Positions 52,701 through 61,076 of a stretch of DNA of 64,000 nucleotides are shown here, piece after piece (position 1 is the first letter of the stretch; every line of letters starts with the position of its first letter). This DNA is from Lepidostoma basale. Its lineage: Eukaryota > Arthropoda > Insecta > Trichoptera > Lepidostomatidae. Made by a program: the position numbers and the translations under genes. The notes beneath the pieces were generated by a model. That model worked only from the letters and a program-made list of their open reading frames with translations, was not told the DNA's origin and searched no databases. The stretch is taken from assembly GCA_022606425.2 (NCBI GenBank), contig JAHDVF020001374.1, positions 124,001 to 188,000 of the forward strand, in the 5' to 3' direction.

Positions 52701-55687
52701 CCAGCATGCTGCATCACGCCATCCATGGCGGTGGCAGTGGCCTCAACACTCCTAACAGATGGTTCGATAAAACAGTGCAGGTGCATATCTTGATTTCGTT
52801 TTTTTTTTCAAGCCATGTTACATTCCAAGTCTCCTTCATGATGCATCCTTCTTCTTCGTCAGCCTATTTCCGTCCACTCCTGGACAAAGGCCTCCTTTCA
52901 TGTCAATGGTCGTAACGTTGAAAGGGTAGAGAAATTAAAATCCTCGTCAACAAACTAACGCAATCTTTTGACCCAGATGTAGAGATAAAATGTAGAATTG
53001 AGGCATCAAGAGCTACATTTAAATAAATGAAATCACTATTCTGCAATGATAACATAAACTATAAACTCCGCCAGAGAATGATCAAATGCTATGTGTGGTT
53101 GTTTTATTGTTTGGATGTGAAACGTGGACCTTAAAAGTCAACTCAATGAATAGAAAGCGTTTGAAATACTCGTATGGCTCTATTGTTGATTGCTCAGAAT
53201 TTCCTAGACAGACATGGTTACCAATACCGAAGTCCTGAGACAAGCTAGATTTGACAGGAAGCTGTTGTCAACTATCAAAGTTCAGTGCAGTGCAATACAG
53301 CAAAAATGTCACACTTTGCAGCAACCTTCCCATGGATTGAAACCAGTGCGAGTGACGCATTTCGTCATCCTAGGGCAATACCTATGTAATATCTATTTCT
53401 GATATTTGTTGATTCCTGAGTAAGGCGAAACGTGTCACTTCCATCTTATACAATTAATAAACCTTATTAACAGTAAAACGGAGGATTTAATCAATATTAA
53501 CTTAATTTAATTCGATTATTGGAATGTTCGTGAAAATAGGTTATTTAGTTTAGTTAATAACTAAGAAATGTTTTTAAATTATTCAATGCGTCTATTAATT
53601 ATTCAATGCGTCGATAATAATATTTTTCAGTTGATAATCTCCAACGATGGCTTCTGCGGGCTATGCTACGAGCACTCCCCCGCCGAGGGTGTTGCTGTCG
53701 TGCGACTGTTTGAAGGACTGCTGGCGAGGGCGGATGGGCGCCCTCCACCCTCCCCGCGCGCCACCTCCGCTCATCTGCCACCCCCAGAGCTACTCTCCTG
53801 GAAAGTAACCCCCGAGCTGGAATCTATGATCAAGAACGCTGCTAAGGATGTTGACAGGTAAAATCAAGAAGACCTCCACTTGACTTGACCTCACACAAAT
53901 TCTTGGCCGAGCAACACTGCGGCCAAGAGTATCCAATTTACTAAGAAAGATGCAACAGCAGGTTTCGCATTTGTTTATTGAAGAAAAAAAAACATTGTTT
54001 TTATTAAATTTTAATTATATTAGACTGATATATGTGTATTAAAAAAACATTGTTTAAACCACTTTTTAATAAATAAAATATTAAAATACACGACATGTTT
54101 CAGAGGATACCTCCACCTTCAGGTGTAAAAATACAACAAAAACTAAGCAACGAAAGACTAATAAAAAACGCATTATAATTCGATACAAAAATTCTAATTT
54201 AAAAATTAAGTTGGGCTATTTGTTATAAGTAGGTACTTACAATTATTTTTTAACTAAATAATAAATAACATAAAATATTATTATATTATATTATATTATA
54301 ATAATACATGATGATAACATAATTCAGAAAAAACATATTTGAACGTGTTGTGTATTTTAATATTATTTTATTAAAAAGTGGTTTAAACAATGTTTTTTTT
54401 AATTCCCAAATAGATTACTATGGAATTCCACAGTGTTAATCCCTCAACATTCAATAAGTTGATATATGTGTTTTTGTTAGTTGTTGTTATGTCCATCGAC
54501 CACAATATAACATTGTATTAATGGAATATTACATAAAAAACATTTTATTTCAATATTATTTGTCCGCGAAATTTATTTCTTTTTTTACCGGTGGTGTAAA
54601 ATGGGGATAAAAGGTCAAGGAATCTGATTTAAACGACAATACACATATTTTAAAGTTATGACTGGTCATGGTATATGCTTCAATAAAACTCCCTTCACCT
54701 AAAATATGATGGATATCCGAAAGATTTTGGAGACATATTATGTTATTTTAAAATCAAAAGCAATTCCTGGTGGTCACTAATTATAACTTTTATTATTATT
54801 TTGTTAGATAGTTTCTTTACATCATTACAAGGATGTAACTATGATATTGATTCTCATGACATGTGATTGTTAGCTAATCTATCGCATATTTTATTGTCAC
54901 ATGAATTCTACACCAGACCAAAAACAATGTGAGAATCACACTATCATCACCTGAAATCGAATTGGGGACCTTCTGTGTGGCAATTTTACTTGTTTTCACT
55001 CTATCGCGAAGGTCGTCGTATGGCTTATGGCAATACTTTTGATTTTTATTTTGGCTTTCAAAAATAACTAGTTAATATTAATATTGGTTAGAAGAGCTAT
55101 TCGATTGTTATCTTCCATTTCCTTGAATATTGATTGTCAGTGACATTGTTTTAATAGTCTTGTTTGAAATCTTCCCTGAAAATCAATGCGTATAAATATT
55201 GTCATGCTTCATTTGATTGATATTTGTATATCCTACAAGAAAAAAAGCTTGTCTTATGGACTTTTTTTTTTTTTTTTGTACACAACAGGTCGTTTCGACC
55301 CAATTACTGTATACATTTTTTTATATTTTAGCTATTATATTGATTCTTGTGACATGTGATAGGTAGCCAATCTATCGCCATTTTATTGTCACGTGAATTC
55401 TACACCAGACCAAAGACAGTGTGACAATCACACTGCCATCGCCGGGAATCGAACCCAGGACCTTCGACATGGAAGTCAGAGCTCGTAACCACTATGCCAC
55501 GAAGGTCGTCAATTTGAGAAATTAAATTTAAAATCGGGACTATAACCTAACAACTTTTATTCAGATTGGTCGAGGACCTGGATATCTACGTATACCGCTA
55601 CAAGGGATATGGTAAAGACTTCATCAAATCATGCCGCGTCAGCCCAGATGCCTTCATCCAACTGGCTCTTCAGCTCACTTACTTCAG
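46562..55687 (+). CDS. ChAT: choline O-acetyltransferase, seven internal exons
   Basis: Catalyses acetyl transfer from acetyl-CoA to choline, making acetylcholine in the cytosol of cholinergic neurons. Joined exons: 46562-46765, 48957-49129, 49880-50072, 51156-51333, 52575-52780, 53631-53857 and 55565-55687. All introns are GT-AG and the phases close at each junction, giving about 434 residues. Domains of the choline/carnitine acyltransferase family are seen in order: KLPLPPLEQSMARYL at residues 6-20, LPVMVNSSPG, GQPLCMEQYYRLL, EHIIVACRNQ, CVVCLDEP, and the signature NRWFDK...NDG......YEHSPAEG with the catalytic His at about residue 333, then SPDAFIQLALQL. The length is about 60% of the family. 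The first exon starts after an acceptor and is in frame upstream of ATG 46607, so it is not the initiation exon. The C-terminal part (about 200 residues) lies beyond this window. QPLCM.QYY..L.SYR.PG and the ACRNQ segment favour ChAT over carnitine acyltransferases. Exons are strongly GC-rich within AT-rich introns. Confidence 0.96.
46890..47420 (-). mobile_element. LINE C-terminal fragment in ChAT intron
   Basis: Minus frame 47413-47132: MKAKTAVHNGVLVPTLMYGS, EAWNWQKKDESRINAVKMRS, LRRMCGRTINDRISNADIRK, LLRWFGHMERMDGEKMVK. Its 3' end is the CCCC-TGCG-GGGA hairpin at 46917-46930 followed by 'tttgttgttgttgt'. It is inserted antisense to the gene. Confidence 0.88.
47440..48760 (+). mobile_element. 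Jockey-like LINE remnants in ChAT intron
   Basis: 47460-47570 is a 3' tail ('aataaactgatttgatttca'). 48060-48300 reads YIERDFRAHIERICDIALRI, LGFIVWTGRVFRDPNVLRVL, YNALVRSRLES. 48380-48600 gives HLITHFFKLIRGYFENSAVL, HRLFYLPATRTNLPLVTPVG, RAISLLN after frameshifts. The order matches the intact-like element at 22463-23290. It is in the sense orientation in the intron and dead. Confidence 0.83.
48957..49129 (+). CDS. ChAT: ChAT exon (SSPG segment)
   Basis: Acceptor 'tgtgttctccag' ends at 48956. The exon reads AHEYWFNDMYMDVRLPVMVN, SSPGMVLPPRNF...DHKEMLD and the first two bases of an Arg codon. Donor GTAAGA starts at 49130. W...MY.D.RLPV...SSPG is conserved across ChAT and carnitine acyltransferases. 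Confidence 0.95.
49199..49444. mobile_element. hAT-like MITE, copy 2 (ChAT intron)
   Basis: CAGTGGCGGTACTCCTACAG ... CTATGGGAGTCCTGCCACTG, with flanking GTTATTA on both sides (49192-49198 and 49445-49451). The inner arms and middle ('cttacagaggttcagctctt', 'gtgggttgttggtttatgcg') match copy 1 at 4885-5131. Confidence 0.85.
49575..49815. repeat. foldback with hammerhead-like modules (ChAT intron)
   Basis: The minus-strand module at 49648-49695 reads TTCTT | CTGATGA | TGAAG...CTTC | AAAACTTGTT | GAGAA. A plus relict at 49735-49765 keeps CCTTC | GAAACATGTG | GAGA. Arms 'aaaaacactgttttttccac' and 'tggagaaaatagtgatttta' pair. G12 is A in the minus copy. Confidence 0.65.
49880..50072 (+). CDS. ChAT: ChAT exon (QPLCMEQYY segment)
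   Basis: Acceptor 'attctcgttcag' ends at 49879. The first base completes Arg, then GELPTERCTSREKGQPLCME, QYYRLLTSYREPGLGRDSLN...DEHIIVACRNQ. Donor GTTTAT starts at 50073 (a weak but GT donor), phase 0. G.PLCM.QYY.L..S.R.PG is very characteristic of ChAT. Confidence 0.95.
50629..50669 (+). ncRNA. hammerhead ribozyme motif in ChAT intron (sense strand)
   Basis: TATCA | CTGAAGA | A | AGAC-TGGTT-GTCC | GAAACATGTC | TGATG. The core is fully consensus, stem I gives five pairs including G-U, and stem II has one A-C mismatch. It lies on the ChAT-transcribed strand, so it would be present in the pre-mRNA. Confidence 0.68.
50694..50845 (-). mobile_element. SINE-like element with LINE-shared 3' end
   Basis: 'aactaactaacttactaacc', 'atcacgccgtctccccgaaa', then 'cgccagagacgcgatgtgat', 'gggttgcgaacctcatcgcc'. 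Same structure as 35125-35310. It interrupts the hammerhead foldback right arm. Confidence 0.75.
50925..51040. repeat. compact inverted pair of ACCGGT-type modules (ChAT intron)
   Basis: 'gtctttatttcgatagcgtc', 'cggtttggccagact' (minus) faces 'agtctggcgaaacttgtcgc', 'tttcgaagtaaaga' (plus) with 'gttccaccagtctattgatg' between them. Decayed relative of 25535-26225. Confidence 0.6.
51156..51333 (+). CDS. ChAT: ChAT exon (middle domain)
   Basis: Acceptor 'ttttttctttcag' ends at 51155. The exon reads FYCVAVKAADRGRLTEQELA ... LLALLTASDRDTWAKGRDIL, CQ and one base. Donor GTATGT starts at 51334. L(L)T...R..WA..R is the conserved middle-domain motif. Confidence 0.94.
52030..52505. repeat. ~470-bp foldback upstream of a ChAT exon
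   Basis: Arms of roughly 190 bp: outer 'taatacgaatgaaaacgtca' versus 'tgacgttttcattcgtatta', middle 'gggaatgacatgtttt' versus 'gaaacatgtcattccc', inner 'gtgaaacaat...aatctcaatttttcagtacg' versus 'cgtactgaaaaattgagatt'. The loop is about 100 bp. It ends 70 bp before the acceptor of the 52575 exon. Confidence 0.88.
52575..52780 (+). CDS. ChAT: ChAT exon (CLDEP to WFDK)
   Basis: Acceptor 'attgtatttcag' ends at 52574. Asp is split across the junction, then ESNRRNLELIAGSLCVVCLD, EPLPPGW...HHAIHGGGSGLN, NRWFDKTVQ. Donor GTGCAT starts at 52781. N..L..I..S.C..CLD and NRW.DK begin the catalytic signature completed by the next exon. Confidence 0.95.
52855..53300 (+). mobile_element. LINE C-terminal remnant in ChAT intron
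   Basis: Plus frames include VVLLFGCETWTLKVNSM at about 53095-53150, and TNTEVLRQARFDRKLLSTIK at 53217-53280, matching the minus-strand element 34374-34628 (TNTEVLNRAGVNRELLTMIK). Broken by frameshifts. Confidence 0.72.
53631..53857 (+). CDS. ChAT: ChAT exon (catalytic histidine)
   Basis: Acceptor 'aatatttttcag' ends at 53630. The exon reads LIISNDGFCGLCYEHSPAEG ... LLSWKVTPELESMIKNAAKD, VD and two bases. Donor GTAAAA starts at 53858. NDG......EH...(D/E)G is the second acyltransferase signature. The His (codon 15 of the exon) is the general base in the family. A proline-rich stretch (RPPPSPRATSAHLPPP) follows the catalytic loop. Confidence 0.97.
53985..54440. repeat. foldback with one CTGAAGG hammerhead-like module (ChAT intron)
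   Basis: Left arm 'aaaaaacattgtttaaacca', 'ctttttaataaataaaatat' with a minus module at 54088-54126 (CTGAAGG, so A9 is G; GAAACATGTC). The right arm 'taaaaagtggtttaaacaat' lacks the module, then comes the shared flank 'atggaattccacagtgttaa'. Confidence 0.7.
54788..55018 (-). mobile_element. tRNA-derived SINE, older type-A copy (ChAT intron)
   Basis: Reverse complement: GACCTTCGCGATAGAGTGAA head, diverged box B, 'ttttggtctggtgtagaatt' body, tail 'gatgtaaagaaactatctaa', then (AAT)n. More diverged than other copies. Confidence 0.82.
55262..55511 (-). mobile_element. tRNA-derived SINE, type-B tail (ChAT intron)
   Basis: Reverse complement: GACCTTCGTGGCATAGTGGT, GGTCCTGGGTTCGATTCCCG, standard body, tail 'acagtaattgggtcgaaacg', 'acctgttgtgtaca', then an A-rich end. 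It lies 53 bp upstream of the 55565 exon, so it borders the splice acceptor region. Confidence 0.9.
55565..55687 (+). CDS. ChAT: ChAT exon (SPDAFIQ), last in window
   Basis: Acceptor 'acttttattcag' ends at 55564. The exon reads (R)LVEDLDIYVYRYKGYGKDFI, KSCRVSPDAFIQLALQLTYF and two bases of Arg. Donor GTAAAT starts at 55688. YGK.FIK....SPDAFIQ.ALQL is strongly conserved in ChAT. I found no following exon before 64000. Confidence 0.95.
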
Positions 55688-55826
55688 GTAAATATATTTT
55701 GTTTATACCTCATTTATTATCGCCTTGAAAGTACTAACAAAAACTCTTGTGACTTAACATATCTTGTCTCCAGTCTGTCGATGCCAGCCAACCCGGCGAA
55801 ACGTAAACATAAAGGAGAAGTATGTA
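55688..55826. repeat. ChAT intron start with hammerhead-like scrap
   Basis: 55775-55805 reads CTGTCGA | T | GCCAGCCAACCCGGC | GAAACGTAAAC, a short plus-strand remnant of the ACCGGT-type module. Confidence 0.45.
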
Positions 55827-56556
55827 CAGTGGAACCTGCAGAGTTGGCATTCCAAGGGACTAGGCCTAAATGGTCAATTAACCAGGTTTTCCAATTATCC
55901 AGTTTTTCATTTATCTAGGTCCAGATTGTGATTTAGTTTTTTTAACCAGGTTTTGTAACCACATAAACAGAAAAGGACTAAAAACAATTCATGGATTGAT
56001 TCATAAAACAATCAATAAAAATTTAATAAGTAAATTGTAATTGTACATACGTGCATACACATACAAACAATACATTTAAGTATTGTGTATGAAAAAATCA
56101 GTTATATGGCCCTGTTTCACAAGCTAAAAATGTTACACAACTCTTCGCGAGATTTGACGGCGTCAAATTCTTGGATTAGCTTTAGTTTCGAGCTCAAATC
56201 ATGGCCGTTATAGTAACGTTTGTGAAACATTGCGATCTAAAATGGACCACCTTCGATGAGTACAGAACAAATACTGAGAAGTTGTCAGTTTACAGAGATT
56301 GAGAAGGCAGTGCTCTCCAATTACAGAGGTCGAGAAGGCAATGCTCTCCAATTACAGAGGTACTCTCCGGCCAATTACAGAGGTCGAGAAGGCAGTGCCC
56401 TCCAATTACAGAGGTTTAGGACCAGAACTACAAGTTCAATTAAACAGTTTTTTCCAATTAAAGAGGTTTTAGTGCTCCTAGGGGGTGGTACTGGAATTTT
56501 TCTGACAATTATAGAGTTTTGCCAATTAACCAGGTTCCAATTTCAAGGTTCTACGA
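55827..56556. mobile_element. pogo/Tigger-like non-autonomous element
   Basis: Starts TA-CAGTGGAACCT and ends AGGTTCTACGA-TA. The subterminal 'ggtcaattaaccaggttttc', 'caattatccag' pairs with 'gccaattaaccaggttccaa'. TA flanks and CAGTGGAACC ends fit pogo-type elements. Inside are three to four tandem units containing 'gctctccaattacagaggtc' at 56305-56415. No transposase frame. Confidence 0.72.
56300..56416 (+). repeat. tandem repeat inside the pogo-like element
   Basis: The unit 'gagaaggcagtgctctccaa', 'ttacagaggtc' is repeated about three and a half times with small changes. The repeated phrase mimics the element's own subterminal 'ccaatta' motif. Confidence 0.85.
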
Positions 56557-56559
56557 TAG

Positions 56560-57085
56560 TTATTTGCAAAAAACTTTTAATTTAATAAATATTTAGAGTA
56601 TACCACGGTTTTAATATTTTTTTTTACTTGGGATCTTTTATACGCCCGTGTCTCGTCGAATCCTGCAACGACCGAAGATTATCAGAGATTCCATATGTAC
56701 CTTGTCACAAGATTATCACAAACTCCATCAGATCTGTATGTATACTGTCACAGGATTATCACAGACTCCAATGTAGTTGTTAATTTATAAAACTTGTGTT
56801 TGTTATAAAGAAATGTGATTTGATATATTTAATCACAAATGTGAGTAGGTCTATTCTCGTGCCAAGGTCCTATTCGCCCCCCTTCGTGACGGCTCAGTCG
56901 CATACTATTCCAAGAACGGTGATATCGATTTTTCATATAAAAAGCTTTGCCCTATGTAGACTTGGCACAGACTGTACTTTCATAAGGTCAAGCGAAACTA
57001 TTACTTCTTACAGAAATAAACACATTTGTGAATTTTTTCTTACTGATTTGTTTATTTAATTTCATGAGTAATTGAATCTTGTTCA
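56560..57085. other. no gene recognised
   Basis: 56690-56775 holds short imperfect repeats of 'cacaagattatcacaaactcc'. An 87-codon frame at 56796-57059 has no recognised family. Confidence 0.4.
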
Positions 57086-57086
57086 A

Positions 57087-57480
57087 TTACATAAAATTCT
57101 TCTTCTTCGTCTTTTGATTGTAGATCTTGCGATTTGTGTATGCAGGATATAAACTTTCTTCCTGTGATGAAGACGACCAGCCTTCTTTCCATCTCTTTGG
57201 TGGTCGTCCTGGTGGTCGACGGCCCTCTGGAGTCTCGTGCATCGTGATCTTAGTAAATCTTGCTGGATCCATTCTCTCGATGTGGTCCCTCCAGAATCGT
57301 CTGCTTTGCCTACTCCATCTCACAATTTCTTCAATTTTGCAGGATTTGCGAATTTCTTCATTGGGTATCCTATCTCTATTTCCACAATAGCTCTCATTTC
57401 TGTTACTCTTAAGAGATGTTAGGTTCTGACAGTGTCTGCTCTTGCTTCGATTCCGTAGGTCATTATGGGCCTGAGGCTTG
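57087..57480 (-). mobile_element. LINE C-terminal fragment
   Basis: Minus frame 57323-57087: MRWSRQSRRFWRDHIERMDP, ARFTKITMHETPEGRRPPGR, PPKRWKEGWSSSSQEESLYP. RRFWRDHI.RMDP and RPPGRPPKRW are the recurrent tail in this window (also at 1-180, 11740 and 26950). Confidence 0.87.
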
Positions 57481-57605
57481 CGATAAGCTCAAAGGTGAGC
57501 GCGTATACGCGCTCATTTTGTATGGCCAGCCTGGCGAGCACGGAATCGGAAAGCGCGTTAATACGCTCGTGGCATCGAACCGGTTAACATACACAGTGCC
57601 TTTTT
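57465..57605. repeat. GC-rich patch with a perfect 20-bp palindrome
   Basis: TGAGCGCGTATACGCGCTCA at 57496-57515 is a perfect palindrome, followed by 'ggccagcctggcgagcacgg' and 'aaagcgcgttaatacgctcg'. Two GCGC-flanked palindromic words in an otherwise AT-rich setting. Origin unknown. Confidence 0.8.
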
Positions 57606-58004
57606 TAAAATTAAATTAGAATAACATGTACAAAAGCTAGCGTCCGATAAGGGTTTATATTTTAACATTGGGGAAAGTGGAGAAATAAGTTGACGTGTTA
57701 GTATTTCGCGTGACAAACTGTTATTTTTAGTAATCTTTCACAAATCGTTCTCACTATAAACTTAGTCAGGAATTAGTTAAGCGACTCATAGCGTACGTTG
57801 AAAGTAATTATGAACAATATTTAACATATTACAATTCACATTGTAGATTAAAATAAATATCATTTTTAAAATGGTGATAAATTTGAATTCACTACATCGG
57901 ATCAGAAACGTATGGAAATATTTGAGATTAAGGAGACAGAATACTCTCTAAAAGTTTATACTTTCTGAATATATTATAGTTTCCCTTAAAAACTATATAT
58001 CTAA
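57606..58004. other. no gene recognised
   Basis: AT-rich and unassigned. Confidence 0.4.
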
Positions 58005-58520
58005 CTATTTAACTGTCACGCCGTCTCTCCGAAGGGGTAGGCAGGAAGAATGGACTGCCACACTATTTTTTTAATTTTTTTATGTATACAACAGGTCGTT
58101 TGAACCCTATACAATTTATTTTTTAGCTATTTTATTGATTCTCGTGACATGTGATGATAGGTAGCCAATCTATCGCCCATTTTATTGTCGGGTGAATTCT
58201 ACACCAGACCAAAGACAGTGTGACAATCACACTGCCATCGCCGGGAATCGAACCCGGGACCTTCGGTATGGAAGTCAGAGCTTTTACCACTCTGCCATGA
58301 AGGTCGTCACCTTAAACCGGCGCGGTACTCCATCCTAGGCATGTCCTCATCAATAGGCATCTCTCGCGCACACTTCGATCATCCAACGTCCACAAAATAA
58401 ATCTAAAACAAAGAATATAAAATACAATGATATGAAATAAAAATTACATAACACATAATGTTCTTTTAGATGGTGCACAAGTTGTAGTCTGGACGATCCG
58501 GACTTTTGTGTTTACTAAAT
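58005..58520 (-). mobile_element. SINE-like element with LINE-shared 3' end, split by another SINE
   Basis: Left part 'cacgccgtctctccgaaggg', 'gtaggcaggaagaatggact'. After the inserted SINE (58061-58308) it resumes 'cggcgcggtactccatccta', 'ataggcatctctcgcgcaca', 'gttcttttagatggtgcaca'. The latter matches 35270-35460, defining a longer shared unit. Confidence 0.72.
58061..58308 (-). mobile_element. tRNA-derived SINE, type-B tail
   Basis: Reverse complement: GACCTTCATGGCAGAGTGGT, GGTCCCGGGTTCGATTCCCG, the body 'ctttggtctggtgtagaatt', the tail 'ttcaaacgacctgttgtata', then A-rich. Inserted in 58005-58520. Confidence 0.92.
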
Positions 58521-58656
58521 TTATATTCTACGAATCTACTGTTCTTTTAAATAACTGTTATTAGGCACTTTAACAATCCAAATCTCGCAAGAACTTCAAA
58601 ATATTATCAATTTTCGAAATTGGTTTCCCTTATTGTTTTAAAATAGGCCTCCTATA

Positions 58657-59068
58657 AAAAATAACGTTTCTCTTAATTCGTTAATAGCTGGGAAATCCAT
58701 CAACCTCACAGACCTTTGCAAGCTAATCGATCTGAACCCTCGGCAGTCAACTCTACGATCTTCAAATGAAGAAGCAACACACAAACTTATTGTCCCGTGG
58801 CGCTTAGAAGCTTCAAATTTTACGGATCGTTCTTTTCGGCATGCGAGACCGGGGGCGTGGAACAGGCTGCCCTACAATATCCACAATCAAGACAACGAAG
58901 GAGTATTCAGAAGCTCTCTTAAAATTTTCTTTTTTAAGAGAAGCCTTAAAGTGAATCTCTCACAAAAATGGCGTCGCAAAAAATCATCATCATCATCTAT
59001 GCCGACACTGACGAAAATACTCATCCGGAGCACGAAAATCATGCTCCCAAGGATGGTTTAGTTTGTGA
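58657..59068 (+). pseudogene. LINE C-terminal frame without ATG
   Basis: An uninterrupted plus frame of about 137 codons: NLTDLCKLIDLNPRQSTLRS, HKLIVPWRLEASNFTDRSFR, HARPGAWNRLPYNIHNQDNE, GVFRSSLKIFFFKRSLKVNL, ending PRMV-stop. R.F..A.P.AWN.LP..I......F...LK...F is the C-terminal signature of CR1/jockey-like LINEs. No initiator is expected because it is a 5'-truncated copy. Confidence 0.8.
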
Positions 59069-59134
59069 AGAATCCACTAAATAACAGTTGGGCAGAAAAG
59101 TTGCTAGGCTGACACATAGATGGCGTTACTAGAA

Positions 59135-59420
59135 TTAAATCCACAAGTCTCCGTTTATCTCTTTCGGATAGGCACCATGTCTCGCAGCCGTACATCAAGA
59201 TACTCCATACATAGGTCTTGATGAGGAGTATTCTCAATTTTAGGTCTTTATTATTCGATTCTATTATTTTAGACCTTTTATTAAATGCAAGCCTAGCCTG
59301 ATGTATACGGCTGTCGACCTCGCTCTTAGACCGATGTTATTTTGCTCCCGAGGTAGACAAACTCCTTGGTGTTCTTTAGTGGAACTCCTGACATCACTAT
59401 TGTATTGATTCGATAAAATA
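59135..59420 (-). mobile_element. LINE post-RT fragment
   Basis: The sequence is nearly identical to 46225-46470 ('tttatctctttcggataggc', 'accatgtctcgcagccgtac', 'ggaactcctgacatcactat'). Minus-strand coding is WCLSERDKR... and GVPLKNTKEFVYLG-like. This copy is truncated on both sides. Confidence 0.82.
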
Positions 59421-60265
59421 TTGTTTATTTATTCTTTAAAAAAACATATCTTTAGACTCTAATTTTGATAAAAAGCATCCGGTTTCTAGAAGTTTCGTTT
59501 TACAAAACCATGTTTCACTAGTTTAAGTCAATAACGCGTTTTTATTGTATCACTTTAGAAACATTCGTGTCATCTAACGATTTCTATATAACAAACTTGT
59601 TCATGTTCATCAGTTTTTAAATATTTTTTATAAATAACGGGTTTTGGTAATAAATAAGCATGAAACTTTCAAAGTAAAAATAACCCTTTACGTTAGATTT
59701 AAGAGTCGGCCGATTAAATTATTACGCCCTAAAATGATTATCTTCGCAATATTAATAATCATAAGGAATAATGTGTTTTAAACAATGAGTACGAAAGAAA
59801 GAATAAAGGCACAAAACAAGTCAGACTCATTAGGGCGACTCATAAAAGTTTACGGAGAACGGTAATCTTCAGGGACTGCGGTAGCGTGTCTTGGGATCGT
59901 TCCAAATAATCGACGACGGTATTTATTGCATGTACAGCGAAAGCAAAATTAGTTGGAATATACTCGGGCGGAATTATGTACCATTTCCTGTTCTCGAGTC
60001 ATACCTACGTATAAAGAAATATTACTGAAGAATGGTATCAATCTAAGAAGCAATTAATACAAATAACGTAGTATTTAATTATTTACTTTATTCAAACATA
60101 ATGTAGTAACACTATGAAATTTCATGGTTAATTTAAAAAGCAAATTTATCCACGTATTAAACCACTTTTATATTTTTGTTGTTGTCTTCTTTCTTCTTTC
60201 TGTTGCTCTAAAACCTGTAAGTTGTATGTTTCATCAAATATATACGAGTATATATATATATTTAA
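59421..60265. other. no gene recognised; possible non-repeat island
   Basis: 59690-60000 is not obviously related to any other part of the window and is moderately GC-richer ('gggactgcggtagcgtgtct'). It is a candidate for unique, possibly regulatory, DNA, but nothing in it is diagnostic. Confidence 0.35.
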
Positions 60266-60315
60266 CTTTTAAAGCGCCGTTTTTGTGACGTAATCACCTC
60301 AAGGGCGCATTAAAG
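60266..60315. mobile_element. LINE 3'-end scrap (GCGCC...AATCACCTC type)
   Basis: 'gcgccgtttttgtgacgtaa', 'tcacctcaagggcgcat' matches 15218-15257. Confidence 0.5.
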
Positions 60316-60519
60316 TGTGTGTGTTATTTTAAAATGTTAACGTTGCATCTGATTGATATTCGCGATCGATTAGAAACTATAATAGAACAAAATATGCAAG
60401 TTTTAAATTGGGTATGAAATATGAAAAAGATGGGTTTCCAGCTTCAGTCTGTCACATCATTTATGCATCTGAGGTTTGAAAGAAGATTGTTCCAAGCTGA
60501 ATATATAATATATATGTAT

Positions 60520-61060
60520 ATGTTTGTATGCTGGTATGATGACGTTAAGCTATCCTATTAACCCTTCAGCGGTCTTCTTGGTAGTCTCTTGCGGCTGGGT
60601 TTTTCATTTAAAAAAAAATTTTGCAAGTCTCTTATCTTCCATCACATCTACGTGGTCTCTCCAAAGAGGCCTTATGCTTTTTTCCTTACCCCATTATATA
60701 TTTAATAGCACACACACTTATCAGCTCATATCTGATCCGATCTCTGAGAGTTCTGCCTACGATGGAACTAGGATTCTCATTTCTTAGAAGGTTTTTAGTC
60801 CGGTTAGAATTGGCTCTCACTTATATTCCATACGTCATAATAGGGCAAATGCATGTCTTATTTACCCTGACCTTGATGAGTCGTAGCTTCATTGGTTTAT
60901 GCACTTCATTATATAAGTCACTGTAGCTGCAGATTTTTAAACCTAGATAAATGAATCGCATGACTTGCTCAATAGCAAGATGATCGATCGATGATCTTTT
61001 TGCATGATTTGGTCTTTTGACATCGTTAAGGACTTGGTTTTGGCTTTATATTTTTCCAAA
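60520..61060 (-). mobile_element. LINE C-terminal fragment, decayed
   Basis: The layout parallels 57087-57480 in reverse: 'ggtcttcttggtagtctctt', then 'acgtggtctctccaaagagg' (a WRDHV-like segment), then 'gatccgatctctgagagttc'. 'ccgattctagg'-type words follow upstream. Stops throughout. Confidence 0.62.
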
Positions 61061-61076
61061 ACTATACAGTGTAACT

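Noticed and set aside
56300..56416. CRISPR-like array
   Set aside because: The units are adjacent tandem copies without unique spacers, inside a pogo-like element of a eukaryotic genome.
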